A stretch of 6,159 bases of DNA. Origin: Candidatus Cloacimonadota bacterium (GTDB lineage Bacteria; Cloacimonadota; Cloacimonadia; Cloacimonadales; Cloacimonadaceae). Positions within the stretch are counted from its first letter, which is position 1; each line of letters starts with the position of its first letter. Positions 1 to 4,819 of this stretch are shown here, piece after piece. The notes beneath the pieces were generated by a model. The model was not told where the DNA came from and did not search any database. It was given only the letters and a program-made list of their open reading frames with translations. Made by a program: the position numbers and the translations under genes. The stretch covers positions 1-6,159 of the forward strand of contig JAGOGT010000077.1 of the NCBI GenBank assembly GCA_017996595.1. The letters are read 5' to 3'.

Positions 1-239
1 TTATTATCGGAATTATCCGGCTGGATTTTATAACGCTTGGCTCCCTCCGGGAAATCAGCCTGCACGATGATATTCAGCCCGCTTGGCTGGATAACGCTTT
101 CCATGCTGTTGATATCCAGCGCTCCCATTTGGGCAAGGTTATTATCGGCAGCCATATACACCAGCACTGTCCAGCTTTCGGCACCCAGCATTCCAAGCGC
201 CGAAAGCAGAACCAGTGCCAGGATTATCTTAAGTTTCAA
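1..239 (-). CDS. Secreted clostripain-family (C11) cysteine peptidase, N-terminal fragment
   Basis: The window holds the first 79 codons; the frame stays open to the window edge, so the gene continues to the left. The start is taken as TTG at 239-237. It gives a typical Sec signal peptide: a short basic n-region (MKLK), a hydrophobic stretch to about residue 18 and a likely cleavage after LGA (residues 18-20). The mature part opens with WTVLVYMAADNNLAQMGALD (residues 23-42), the hallmark first strand and Asp-Asn-rich loop of clostripain-type C11 peptidases, which cleave after Arg or Lys in characterised members. The catalytic His and Cys lie outside the window, so activity cannot be judged. 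The TTG overlaps the buk stop by two bases, with AGGA nine bases upstream inside buk, which suggests translational coupling. The only nearby ATG (codon 16) would destroy the signal peptide. Family call fairly sure; exact substrate unknown. Confidence 0.8.
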   Translation of the reverse strand, partial: MKLKIILALVLLSALGMLGAESWTVLVYMAADNNLAQMGALDINSMESVIQPSGLNIIVQADFPEGAKRYKIQPDNSDN

Positions 240-1315
240 TAGGGGTATTCCTGGGCTTTTTCAATGCCTTGCAATACCCGGATGCCACCCTGGGACAGTG
301 CTTCCATTTCTTTTTCGCCGGGATACAGATGTAGCGGAGCGATAAACTGGGTGCGCGCTTTGATGGCATTTACGATGTATTCATTATACACCAGGCCTCC
401 GGAAAGGAAGATGCCATCCACTTTGCCATTTAGCACCGTGGCGCAGGCACCGATTTCCTTGGCCACCTGATAGCACATCGCATCAAGGATATCTTTGGCT
501 TTTTGGTCGCCTTCCTGGATGCGTTTATTCACTTCGATGCCGCTGTCCGTGCCCAAATAGGCCATCAGTCCGGCAGCTTTGGTGAGGTAGGCAGTCAGTT
601 CTTTCTGGGTGTATTTACCACTATAGGCCATATCCAGCAGATCGCCAATCGGCAAAGCTCCGGCACGTTGCGGAGAGAAGGGTCCCATTCCCAAAAGGGC
701 ATTATTCACATCCACAATGCGTCCGTTTTTGATGGCAGCCACAGAGATTCCACCGCCCATATGCACGCCGATCATATTGGCGGTACTTAGTTCCTTGCCC
801 AATTCCGCAGCTAGCAATCGCAGGATATAGCGAATATTCAGGGCATGCAACAGGCTTTTGCGCTCTATCTCCGGGATTCCCGAAATACGGGCGATATCAT
901 CAAATTCATCCACCACCACGGGATCAACGATAAAATAGGGAATGCCAAGCGGTTCAGCCACGGCTTTGGCAATGAAAGCGCCAAGATTGGAAGCATGAAT
1001 TCTGCCCCAGAGGCCGGGATCCTTCAGGTCACGCAGCATGGCCTCATTAACCTTCCAGGTACCGCCGCTAACGGGACGCACCAATCCTCCGCGGCCTACC
1101 ACGGCACTAAGGCTTTGGGGCTTAACATCATTCTCTTCCATCGCTTCCATCACCAGTTGCTTGCGGAAATCATACTGGTCGATAATCGTGGGATAGGGTT
1201 CCAATTCTGCGGGGTCATGACGCAGGGTCTTCTCAAAAAGAGGGGTGCTGTCTTCGTAAACAGCGATCTTGGTTGAAGTTGAACCGGGGTTTATGGCGAG
1301 CACACGATAGCTCAT
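236..1315 (-). CDS. buk: Butyrate kinase (acetokinase/ASKHA family)
   Basis: This 359-residue protein has the usual length of butyrate kinases and is complete. These cytoplasmic enzymes convert butanoyl phosphate plus ADP to butyrate plus ATP, the ATP-yielding last step of butyrate formation; some relatives prefer isobutyrate or other branched acids, so substrate is not certain. Visible motifs are the N-terminal phosphate-binding NPGSTSTK (9-16), GRGGLVRPVSGGTW (74-87), HASN (107-110), DPVVVDEF (131-138), HMGGG (185-189), SPQRAGALP (214-222) and the adenosine-site FLSGG (303-307). The ATG at 1315 has a strong ribosome site, GGAGGAG, just upstream. Phosphate butyryltransferase (ptb), often the immediate upstream partner, is absent: the neighbour upstream is a divergent DUF1292 gene. 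The gene downstream is a secreted C11 peptidase that overlaps the stop, an unrelated function. A putative promoter with a perfect TTGACA lies at 1351-1379. Confidence 0.95.
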   Translation of the reverse strand: MSYRVLAINPGSTSTKIAVYEDSTPLFEKTLRHDPAELEPYPTIIDQYDFRKQLVMEAMEENDVKPQSLSAVVGRGGLVRPVSGGTWKVNEAMLRDLKDPGLWGRIHASNLGAFIAKAVAEPLGIPYFIVDPVVVDEFDDIARISGIPEIERKSLLHALNIRYILRLLAAELGKELSTANMIGVHMGGGISVAAIKNGRIVDVNNALLGMGPFSPQRAGALPIGDLLDMAYSGKYTQKELTAYLTKAAGLMAYLGTDSGIEVNKRIQEGDQKAKDILDAMCYQVAKEIGACATVLNGKVDGIFLSGGLVYNEYIVNAIKARTQFIAPLHLYPGEKEMEALSQGGIRVLQGIEKAQEYPY

Positions 1316-1350
1316 CTCTCCTCCAGGACTTGTTTTTTTTGTTTTTTTGC

Positions 1351-1379
1351 AATCTCGAAAAGCGCCACAAAACTGTCAA
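1351..1379 (-). promoter_or_regulatory. Possible sigma70-type promoter for buk
   Basis: On the minus strand a perfect TTGACA (1379-1374) is followed after 17 bases by GAGATT (1356-1351), a poor -10 with three of six consensus bases. The transcript would begin about 30 bases before the buk ATG and carry an A-rich leader (A7-C-A8 tract) before the GGAGGAG ribosome site. The position and the exact -35 support it; the weak -10 does not. Confidence 0.35.
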
Positions 1380-1487
1380 TAGAATTCCCACCTTGCCTTA
1401 CAACCATATAACCCCAGAAAGATTTAGCTTGCCAGAATCACCCCCTTGGGGAATGTGGCACAAAACAACAAACATAAGGAGATTATC

Positions 1488-1847
1488 ATGACAGAGATAG
1501 AGAAAAACGGCTGTAACTGCGAAGGTGAGCATAATCACGATTGCGAATGCGGCGACGAATGCGATTGCGAATCCAATATCATCACCCTGGATATGGAAGA
1601 TGGCACCAAGAAGGATTTTAACGTCCTGAACATCCTGGAACACAATGGCAAGCAATATGTTGCCCTGTCCGAACTCGATTCTGAGGAATATGACATCCTG
1701 CGCTTCGAAGAAGTGGGCGATGAAGAAGACAATATCGCGCTCAGCATCATCGAAGACGACGCCGAATACAATGCCGTTGCCGATAAGTTCGATGAGCTTT
1801 TTGCCTCTGAGCTGGAAGATATGGAGCTGCTTGATAGCGATAAGTAG
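1488..1847 (+). CDS. DUF1292-family acidic protein with Cys/His-rich N-terminus
   Basis: A 119-residue protein of unknown function. The start is ATG 1488, with AAGGAG six bases upstream (1476-1481); a longer frame from TTG 1446 would translate across this ribosome site and is unlikely. Residues about 30-115 match the DUF1292 (YrzB-like) pattern: a strand-rich start (IITLDMEDGTKKDFNVLNIL), then GKQYVALSEL, an acidic DILRFEEVGDEEDNIAL segment and a closing helix (EYNAVADKFDELF). The protein is strongly acidic. Residues 9-27 hold six Cys and two His in a CxC, HxH, CxC, CxC pattern (C9, C11, H15, H17, C19, C21, C25, C27), which looks like a metal-binding appendage. The family has no established biochemical role, so I infer only a small cytoplasmic, possibly metal-binding protein. 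It is divergent from buk and stands alone, closed by its own terminator. The TAG stop is followed directly by an in-frame TAA. Confidence 0.85.
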   Translation: MTEIEKNGCNCEGEHNHDCECGDECDCESNIITLDMEDGTKKDFNVLNILEHNGKQYVALSELDSEEYDILRFEEVGDEEDNIALSIIEDDAEYNAVADKFDELFASELEDMELLDSDK

Positions 1848-1853
1848 TAAGTA

Positions 1854-1888
1854 AGCTACGAGCTACGAGTTACAAGCTACGAGTTATA
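1854..1888. repeat. Five tandem 7-base repeats (AGCTACG / AGTTACA)
   Basis: Five consecutive heptamers lie between the DUF1292 stop and its terminator: AGCTACG (1854-1860), AGCTACG (1861-1867), AGTTACA (1868-1874), AGCTACG (1875-1881) and AGTTATA (1882-1888). Three are identical and two differ at two or three positions. The array does not code and does not form the terminator stem. It resembles the short tandem heptamer repeats found between genes in some bacterial genomes; its function is unknown. Confidence 0.8.
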
Positions 1889-1890
1889 GT

Positions 1891-1917
1891 GCCCCTGGAT
1901 ATTCCGGGGGCTTTTTT
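1891..1917 (+). terminator. Intrinsic terminator of the DUF1292 gene
   Basis: A nine-pair stem (GCCCCTGGA with TCCGGGGGC, including one T-G pair) closes a three-base loop (TAT) and is followed at once by six T residues. It lies 44 bases past the stop codon. The minus strand has no T-run after the stem, so the terminator acts in the plus direction. Confidence 0.9.
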
Positions 1918-1963
1918 ATCATGTTCAGTTTTGTGGGTTAAAAATCACTGACCATTGAGGTGC

Positions 1964-1980
1964 CATTGCTGGAGTCGATG
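1964..1980. repeat. 17-base word shared with 4119-4135
   Basis: CATTGCTGGAGTCGATG occurs here and again, identically and in the same orientation, at 4119-4135. A near copy (14 of 15 bases) lies inverted at 2112-2126 (ATCGACTCCACCAAT). The copies are all in non-coding DNA on the two sides of the SBBP-protein gene. They may mark a dispersed intergenic repeat; the remaining flanks do not match well by eye. Confidence 0.55.
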
Positions 1981-2024
1981 CCGCCACCGCCAATTCCAAA
2001 ACTGTTTCCCAAGCTAAGGGCGGC

Positions 2025-2066
2025 ATGGACTACAGCAAACCTCGCCAACCCACCCGTGTAGTCCAT
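2025..2066. repeat. Perfect 10-base inverted repeat
   Basis: ATGGACTACA (2025-2034) and TGTAGTCCAT (2057-2066) are exact reverse complements separated by 22 bases. There is no T-run after either arm, so it does not read as an intrinsic terminator. It could be a hairpin at the 3' end of the SBBP-gene transcript or an operator-like site. Confidence 0.6.
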
Positions 2067-2177
2067 TCGGCTTATTAACAGAGAATTATGCATGAAACTG
2101 GGAGAAGCCAAATCGACTCCACCAATAACCGCCTCCTCCAATCACGCGAGTCTTGGGCGTCCTGATGGAAAGAGTCT

Positions 2178-3836
2178 TTATTTTAACAAGATCAGCTTGC
2201 GGGTAGCCGTGAAATTGCCTGAGGTCATGGTATAATAGTAAATTCCACTAACAACTTGTCGGTTGTTTTTATCTAAGCCGTTCCAAACCACCCCATGCAG
2301 TCCGGCAGTTTTGGCTTCGTTCACCAAGGTGCTTACCAATTGCCCCTTCAGGTTATAGATGTCTATCCTGACCGGAGCCGATGCTTTTAGCTCATACTTG
2401 ATCTCGGTTTGTAAACTGAAGGGATTGGGATAGTTGCCTATTAATACTACATTGGCATCAGGTGCAATGTTGTCATCAATTTCAACAGACTCTCCAACTT
2501 TGGCAACGAAGATATCATCATATCCACTGCTGGTGAGGGTAGTGCTGCCAAATGTGGCAGTTTCATAGAAATACCCTGTTACATAGCTATTTCCGCTGGC
2601 ATCGGTATCAATGCCATAGCAATAATCTTCACTCGTCCCTCCAGCCTTCTTTGCCCAGAGCCAGTTGCCGTTGATATCAAGCTTGGCAACAAAGAAATCC
2701 TTATCCCCACTGCTGGTGAGTGAAGTGCTGCCAAAACTAGTAGTGCCCGAAAAATCTCCTGTTACATAGCAGTTGCCGATGGCATCTGTGGATATGCCTT
2801 GGCCTATATCACCACCCGTCCCTCCGGCTTGCTGTGCCCAGAGCCAGTTGCCGTTGGGATCAAGCTTGGCGACAAAGATATCAGTAATGCCACTGCTGGT
2901 AAGGGTAGTGCTGCCGAAGCTGGCGGTGCCCATGAAATATCCTGTTACATAGCTGTTGCCGCTGGCATCAGTTGAAATGCCAAAGCCACCATCCCCACCC
3001 GTCCCCCCGGCTTGCAGTGCCCACAGCCAGTTACCGTTGGAATCCAGCTTGGCGACAAAGATATCTCGTACCCCACTGCTGGTGAGGGTGATGCTGCCGA
3101 AGCTGGCAGTCCATTGGTAAAATCCTGTAACATAGCAGTTGCCGCTGGCATCGGTGGAAATTCCATTGCCATAATCATAACTCGCCCCTCCGGCCTTTTT
3201 TGCCCACAGCCAGTTACCGTTGGGATCAAGCTTGGCAACAAAGACATCTTCATCCCCACTGCTGGTGAGGGTTGTTGTTCCAAATGTGACAGTGCCAGAG
3301 AAATATCCTGTGACATAGCAGTTGCCACTGGCATCGGTGGAAAAGCCACTGCCATGATCATGATCCGTCCCTCCGGCTTGCCTTGCCCAGAGCCAATTGC
3401 CGTTGGTATCAAGCTTGGCAACAAAGACATCTCCATAACCACTGCTGGTGAGGGTAGTGCTGCCAAAGCTGGCAGTGCCTCTGAAATACCCTGTCACATA
3501 GCTGTTGCCGTAGGCATCGGTGGCTATTCCATAGCCAACATCATCACTCTCCCCTCCTGCTTGCTTTGCCCAGAGCCAGTTACCGTTGGGATCAAGCTTT
3601 ACGACAAATATGTCAGTGTAATAAGATCCGCTGCTGGTGAGGGTAGTGCTGCCAAATGTGGCAGTACCTTGGAAACGTCCTGTCACATAGCCGTTGCCGT
3701 CGGCATCGATGGATATGCTTTGTCCTCTATCGTAACTCGTCCCTCCGGCTCTATTTGCCCACAGCCAGTCTTCGGTCTGGGCAAAAAGCATCACGCTGCA
3801 AAGCCCCATCAAAATGATAAACATCAGCTTTTTCAT
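2178..3836 (-). CDS. Secreted seven-repeat SBBP protein with FlgD-like/Por-type C-terminal tail
   Basis: A complete 552-residue protein. The start is ATG 3836, with GGAGG four bases upstream; upstream extension in the frame would bury the signal peptide. Residues 1-20 (MKKLMFIILM...FAQ) are a Sec signal peptide. Residues 24-452 are seven tandem SBBP (beta-propeller-type) repeats, each opening WLWAxxAGG, with GN(S/C/G)YVTG in the middle and (I/V)FVAKLDxNGN at the end; unit length is 61 residues, except 63 in the first. Residues about 460-552 form the conserved tail: NYPNPF (468-473), IYNLKGQLV (493-501), SGIYYY (530-535) and final KLILLK. This tail matches FlgD Ig-like / Por-secretion C-terminal domains, used for export or surface attachment in Bacteroidota-type bacteria. 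Seven blades suggest a closed propeller. Ligand and role are unknown; adhesion or surface binding is a guess. The gene stands alone between non-coding regions. Confidence 0.9.
   Translation of the reverse strand: MKKLMFIILMGLCSVMLFAQTEDWLWANRAGGTSYDRGQSISIDADGNGYVTGRFQGTATFGSTTLTSSGSYYTDIFVVKLDPNGNWLWAKQAGGESDDVGYGIATDAYGNSYVTGYFRGTASFGSTTLTSSGYGDVFVAKLDTNGNWLWARQAGGTDHDHGSGFSTDASGNCYVTGYFSGTVTFGTTTLTSSGDEDVFVAKLDPNGNWLWAKKAGGASYDYGNGISTDASGNCYVTGFYQWTASFGSITLTSSGVRDIFVAKLDSNGNWLWALQAGGTGGDGGFGISTDASGNSYVTGYFMGTASFGSTTLTSSGITDIFVAKLDPNGNWLWAQQAGGTGGDIGQGISTDAIGNCYVTGDFSGTTSFGSTSLTSSGDKDFFVAKLDINGNWLWAKKAGGTSEDYCYGIDTDASGNSYVTGYFYETATFGSTTLTSSGYDDIFVAKVGESVEIDDNIAPDANVVLIGNYPNPFSLQTEIKYELKASAPVRIDIYNLKGQLVSTLVNEAKTAGLHGVVWNGLDKNNRQVVSGIYYYTMTSGNFTATRKLILLK
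2481..3767 (-). repeat. Seven tandem 183-base coding repeats (first is 189)
   Basis: The DNA encoding the SBBP repeats is itself repetitive. On the minus strand the units are 3767-3579 (189 bases), 3578-3396, 3395-3213, 3212-3030, 3029-2847, 2846-2664 and 2663-2481. Blocks coding WLWA, GN-YVTG, LTSSG and FVAKLD are nearly unchanged at the base level between units, while the turn after AGG varies. Such similarity points to recent duplication or gene conversion and could let copy number change. Confidence 0.9.
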
Positions 3837-4006
3837 TATTCCTCCCTGCGATAAGTTTGTCGCTTTCAAGTGCGTTATATTTGTGGTTTTTTTTCTTAGC
3901 CTGCAAGACACTTCTTATACCTCCGGCACCAAGATTGCCATAAGCATAGTCTCCCATAAGCTGTAAAGAAACATCATATCTACCATAATTCTCACTTTTG
4001 CAACAA

Positions 4007-4030
4007 ATTATAGAATGAATATCTTGTCAA
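4007..4030 (-). promoter_or_regulatory. Possible promoter of the SBBP-protein gene, odd spacing
   Basis: On the minus strand a perfect TTGACA (4030-4025) and a perfect TATAAT (4012-4007) occur together, but only 12 bases apart instead of about 17. TATAAT continues into TTTG, loosely like the TAnnTTTG box of Bacteroidota promoters. The transcript would have a leader of roughly 165 bases. Either box may work with another partner; I cannot settle which. Confidence 0.3.
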
Positions 4031-4090
4031 TGAGTTTCTCATAAAATTACCGTACCGGCGCTCGCTGAAGGGCCGTTTATTGTAGTAGGC

Positions 4091-4111
4091 GGTACAGCGA
4101 CCGCCTGTACC
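4091..4111. repeat. Short hairpin GGTACAG / CTGTACC
   Basis: A perfect seven-pair stem (4091-4097 with 4105-4111) closes a seven-base loop. An alternative stem, GGCGGT with ACCGCC, overlaps it. No T-run follows, so it is not a classical terminator. It lies just before the 17-base shared word and the 71-base repeat cluster. Confidence 0.6.
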
Positions 4112-4118
4112 TTAACCG

Positions 4119-4135
4119 CATTGCTGGAGTCGATG
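4119..4135. repeat. 17-base word shared with 1964-1980
   Basis: This is the second identical copy of CATTGCTGGAGTCGATG, in the same orientation as 1964-1980 and five bases before the first unit of the 71-base repeat family. Confidence 0.55.
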
Positions 4136-4140
4136 TCGCA

Positions 4141-4211
4141 GAGCAGGAGTCATGCAGCCCTCTGCGTGCTATTAAGTTACTGCTAATTTCACGGGCTGCA
4201 GGACTAATGCG
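4141..4211 (-). repeat. 71-base hairpin repeat (family 1), inverted copy
   Basis: Read in reverse complement this unit has the same 71-base length and the same outer arms as the two direct copies downstream (17 of 19 bases at one end, 18-19 of 20 at the other), but its 32-base centre is different. Its 18-base terminal arms, 4143-4160 and 4193-4210, pair with each other at 15 of 18 positions. Where the direct copies have TTTAGCCC/GGGCTAAA, this one has TGCAGCCC/GGGCTGCA, so two base pairs changed together. Confidence 0.8.
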
Positions 4212-4232
4212 AACACAATCTAACCCACTTTT

Positions 4233-4303
4233 CGCATTAGTCCTTTAGCCCTTATAGTTTACCGTAAATTCATGATTGAAAGTGGGCTGAATGACTCCTG
4301 CTC
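4233..4303 (+). repeat. 71-base hairpin repeat (family 1), direct copy 1
   Basis: Identical to the next copy (4308-4378) at 69 of 71 positions. Its arms GCATTAGTCCTTTAGCCC (4234-4251) and GGGCTGAATGACTCCTGC (4284-4301) are imperfect inverted repeats; one difference from copy 2 turns a T-A pair into T-G, which still pairs in RNA. The left arm also pairs with 4193-4213 of the inverted copy, at 19 of 21 positions across a 17-base loop. The centre holds the palindrome TTTACCGTAAA. Confidence 0.9.
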
Positions 4304-4307
4304 GCAA

Positions 4308-4378
4308 CGCATTAGTCCTTTAGCCCTTATAGTTTACCGTAAATTCATGATTGAAAATGGGCTAAATGACTCCTGCTC
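4308..4378 (+). repeat. 71-base hairpin repeat (family 1), direct copy 2
   Basis: The second direct copy starts 75 bases after the first, with a four-base gap (GCAA) between the units. Its arms are 4309-4326 and 4359-4376, with GGGCTAAA pairing fully with TTTAGCCC. Only two bases differ from copy 1, which indicates recent duplication or conversion. Confidence 0.9.
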
Positions 4379-4408
4379 AGTAAATCCCCTGTTTCAGAGA
4401 AAAGTAGA

Positions 4409-4414
4409 TATAAT
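4409..4414 (+). promoter_or_regulatory. Possible -10 box (TATAAT) ahead of structured repeats
   Basis: A perfect TATAAT on the plus strand lies just upstream of the nested palindrome at 4435-4596. No acceptable -35 is seen 16-18 bases upstream (CCCCTG region), so promoter activity is uncertain. If it works, the product would be a structured non-coding RNA. Confidence 0.2.
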
Positions 4415-4437
4415 AAAAGTGCGGAGCACGTAAAGGC

Positions 4438-4480
4438 GCATGCCCCTAGCCCAGCAATTCATTGCTGTGGTTACAGATGC
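4438..4480 (+). repeat. Family 2 hairpin repeat, forward copy A
   Basis: The unit starts GCATGCCCCTAGCCCAGCAA and carries an inner stem CAGCAAT/ATTGCTG (4452-4458 with 4461-4467, loop TC) inside an outer GCAT/ATGC pair. Its first 30 bases align without gaps to the reverse complements of the copies at 4556-4593 and 4633-4673; 25 of 30 match the latter. Confidence 0.75.
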
Positions 4481-4492
4481 GTTGTTAGAGCT

Positions 4493-4540
4493 GAGTCCGG
4501 AGGACGACACCATCCATCTCAGGTGCCGTCCTCCGGATTC
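4493..4540. other. Long GC-rich hairpin
   Basis: Arms 4493-4511 and 4522-4540 pair over 19 positions with one mismatch and one G-T pair; the core TCCGGAGGACG/CGTCCTCCGGA is perfect and the loop has ten bases. No T-run follows on either strand, so it is not an ordinary intrinsic terminator. It lies midway between family 2 copies A and B, which face each other, so the whole of 4435-4596 is a nested palindrome. Confidence 0.85.
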
Positions 4541-4555
4541 CTTATAAAACCAATC

Positions 4556-4593
4556 GCATGACCCAGCACTAAAATACTGGGCTGGGGGCATAC
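4556..4593 (-). repeat. Family 2 hairpin repeat, inverted copy B
   Basis: In reverse complement this reads GTATGCCCCCAGCCCAGTAT and then an inner stem CAGTAT/GTGCTG around TTTA. Two pairs of the stem are U-G in this orientation, where copies A and C have C-G and A-U or G-C. These would be mismatches on the other strand, which hints that the functional strand is the minus strand here. The outer GTATG/CATGC also pairs through a wobble. Confidence 0.7.
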
Positions 4594-4632
4594 GCCTTAG
4601 CGTCTTTCGGACTCATAAAAATATCCTGGTAC

Positions 4633-4673
4633 GCATGAAATCGCAGCAGTAAACTGCTGGGCTGGTGGCATGC
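4633..4673 (-). repeat. Family 2 hairpin repeat, inverted copy C
   Basis: In reverse complement this reads GCATGCCACCAGCCCAGCAG and then the inner stem CAGCAGT/ACTGCTG (perfect, 4644-4650 with 4653-4659 on the plus strand) within a perfect outer GCATG/CATGC. Compared with copy A, an A-T pair near the loop has become G-C, a compensated change. Confidence 0.75.
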
Positions 4674-4759
4674 ATTTTCTTCCAACTTACCTCCAGGAAC
4701 CAACCTGGATCGCGATGAAGGATGACTCCGGGTGGCATCCACGGGATGAATGCGATGTC

Positions 4760-4791
4760 AAAGCAAAAGCCCCATCCGCATAGGACAGGGC
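4760..4791 (-). terminator. Intrinsic terminator of hcp
   Basis: On the minus strand a nine-pair stem (GCCCTGTCC with GGATGGGGC, two G-T pairs) around the loop TATGC is followed by TTTTGCTTT. It starts 28 bases past the hcp stop. On the plus strand the two wobble pairs become mismatches, so the polarity fits hcp. Confidence 0.8.
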
Positions 4792-4819
4792 CGCTTTTCT
4801 GGGTTTAGGATGAGACTAT

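Larger units (their letters stand above)
1918..2177. other. Non-coding stretch between convergent genes
   Basis: No convincing gene is present. A 67-codon open frame on the minus strand (2141-1938) has no good ribosome site and a composition suggestive of chance. The stretch contains an inverted repeat (2025-2066) and two related 15-base words facing each other (1965-1979 and 2112-2126). I see no clear intrinsic terminator for the SBBP-protein gene, which ends at 2178 on the minus strand. Confidence 0.5.
3837..4819. other. Long repeat-rich intergenic region
   Basis: No credible gene lies between the SBBP-protein start and the hcp stop. From left to right it holds a leader of about 170 bases for the SBBP gene, a short hairpin (4091-4111), a 17-base word shared with 1964-1980, three copies of a 71-base hairpin unit (4141-4378), a TATAAT (4409-4414), three copies of a second hairpin unit of about 40 bases (4438-4673), a long GC-rich hairpin (4493-4540), a small inverted repeat TCCAGG/CCTGGA (4692-4709) and the hcp terminator (4760-4791). 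Open frames inside it (for example 4591-4394 minus) run across the palindromes and show no ribosome site. Confidence 0.8.

Noticed and set aside
1442..1451. CCCC-TT-GGGG element upstream of the DUF1292 gene
   Set aside because: Only four pairs with a two-base loop; too short to support as an operator or hairpin.
1446..1487. N-terminal extension of the DUF1292 protein from TTG 1446
   Set aside because: It would translate through the AAGGAG ribosome site; ATG 1488 has ideal spacing.
1938..2141. 67-codon minus-strand frame (start 2141)
   Set aside because: No convincing ribosome site or recognisable domain; crosses the inverted repeat 2025-2066; the Gly-rich run comes from local GC-rich DNA.
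3012..3854. 280-codon open frame on the plus strand opposite the SBBP-protein gene
   Set aside because: It is the antisense of the tandem repeats, so its apparent repeats (PxPVTVGIKLG...) mirror the real gene; no ribosome site or known family.
3751..3957. 68-codon minus-strand frame overlapping the SBBP-protein start
   Set aside because: It runs out of frame into the real gene, which has a clear signal peptide and ribosome site.
4141..4378. CRISPR array
   Set aside because: Repeats are 71 bases, one is inverted, and gaps between units are 4 and 21 bases, so there are no regular spacers; no cas gene is present.
4493..4540. Intrinsic terminator
   Set aside because: The stem is strong, but neither strand has a following T-run and no gene ends close by.
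4394..4591. 65-codon minus-strand frame in the repeat region
   Set aside because: It spans the long hairpin and both facing repeats, so the open frame is a by-product of palindromic DNA.
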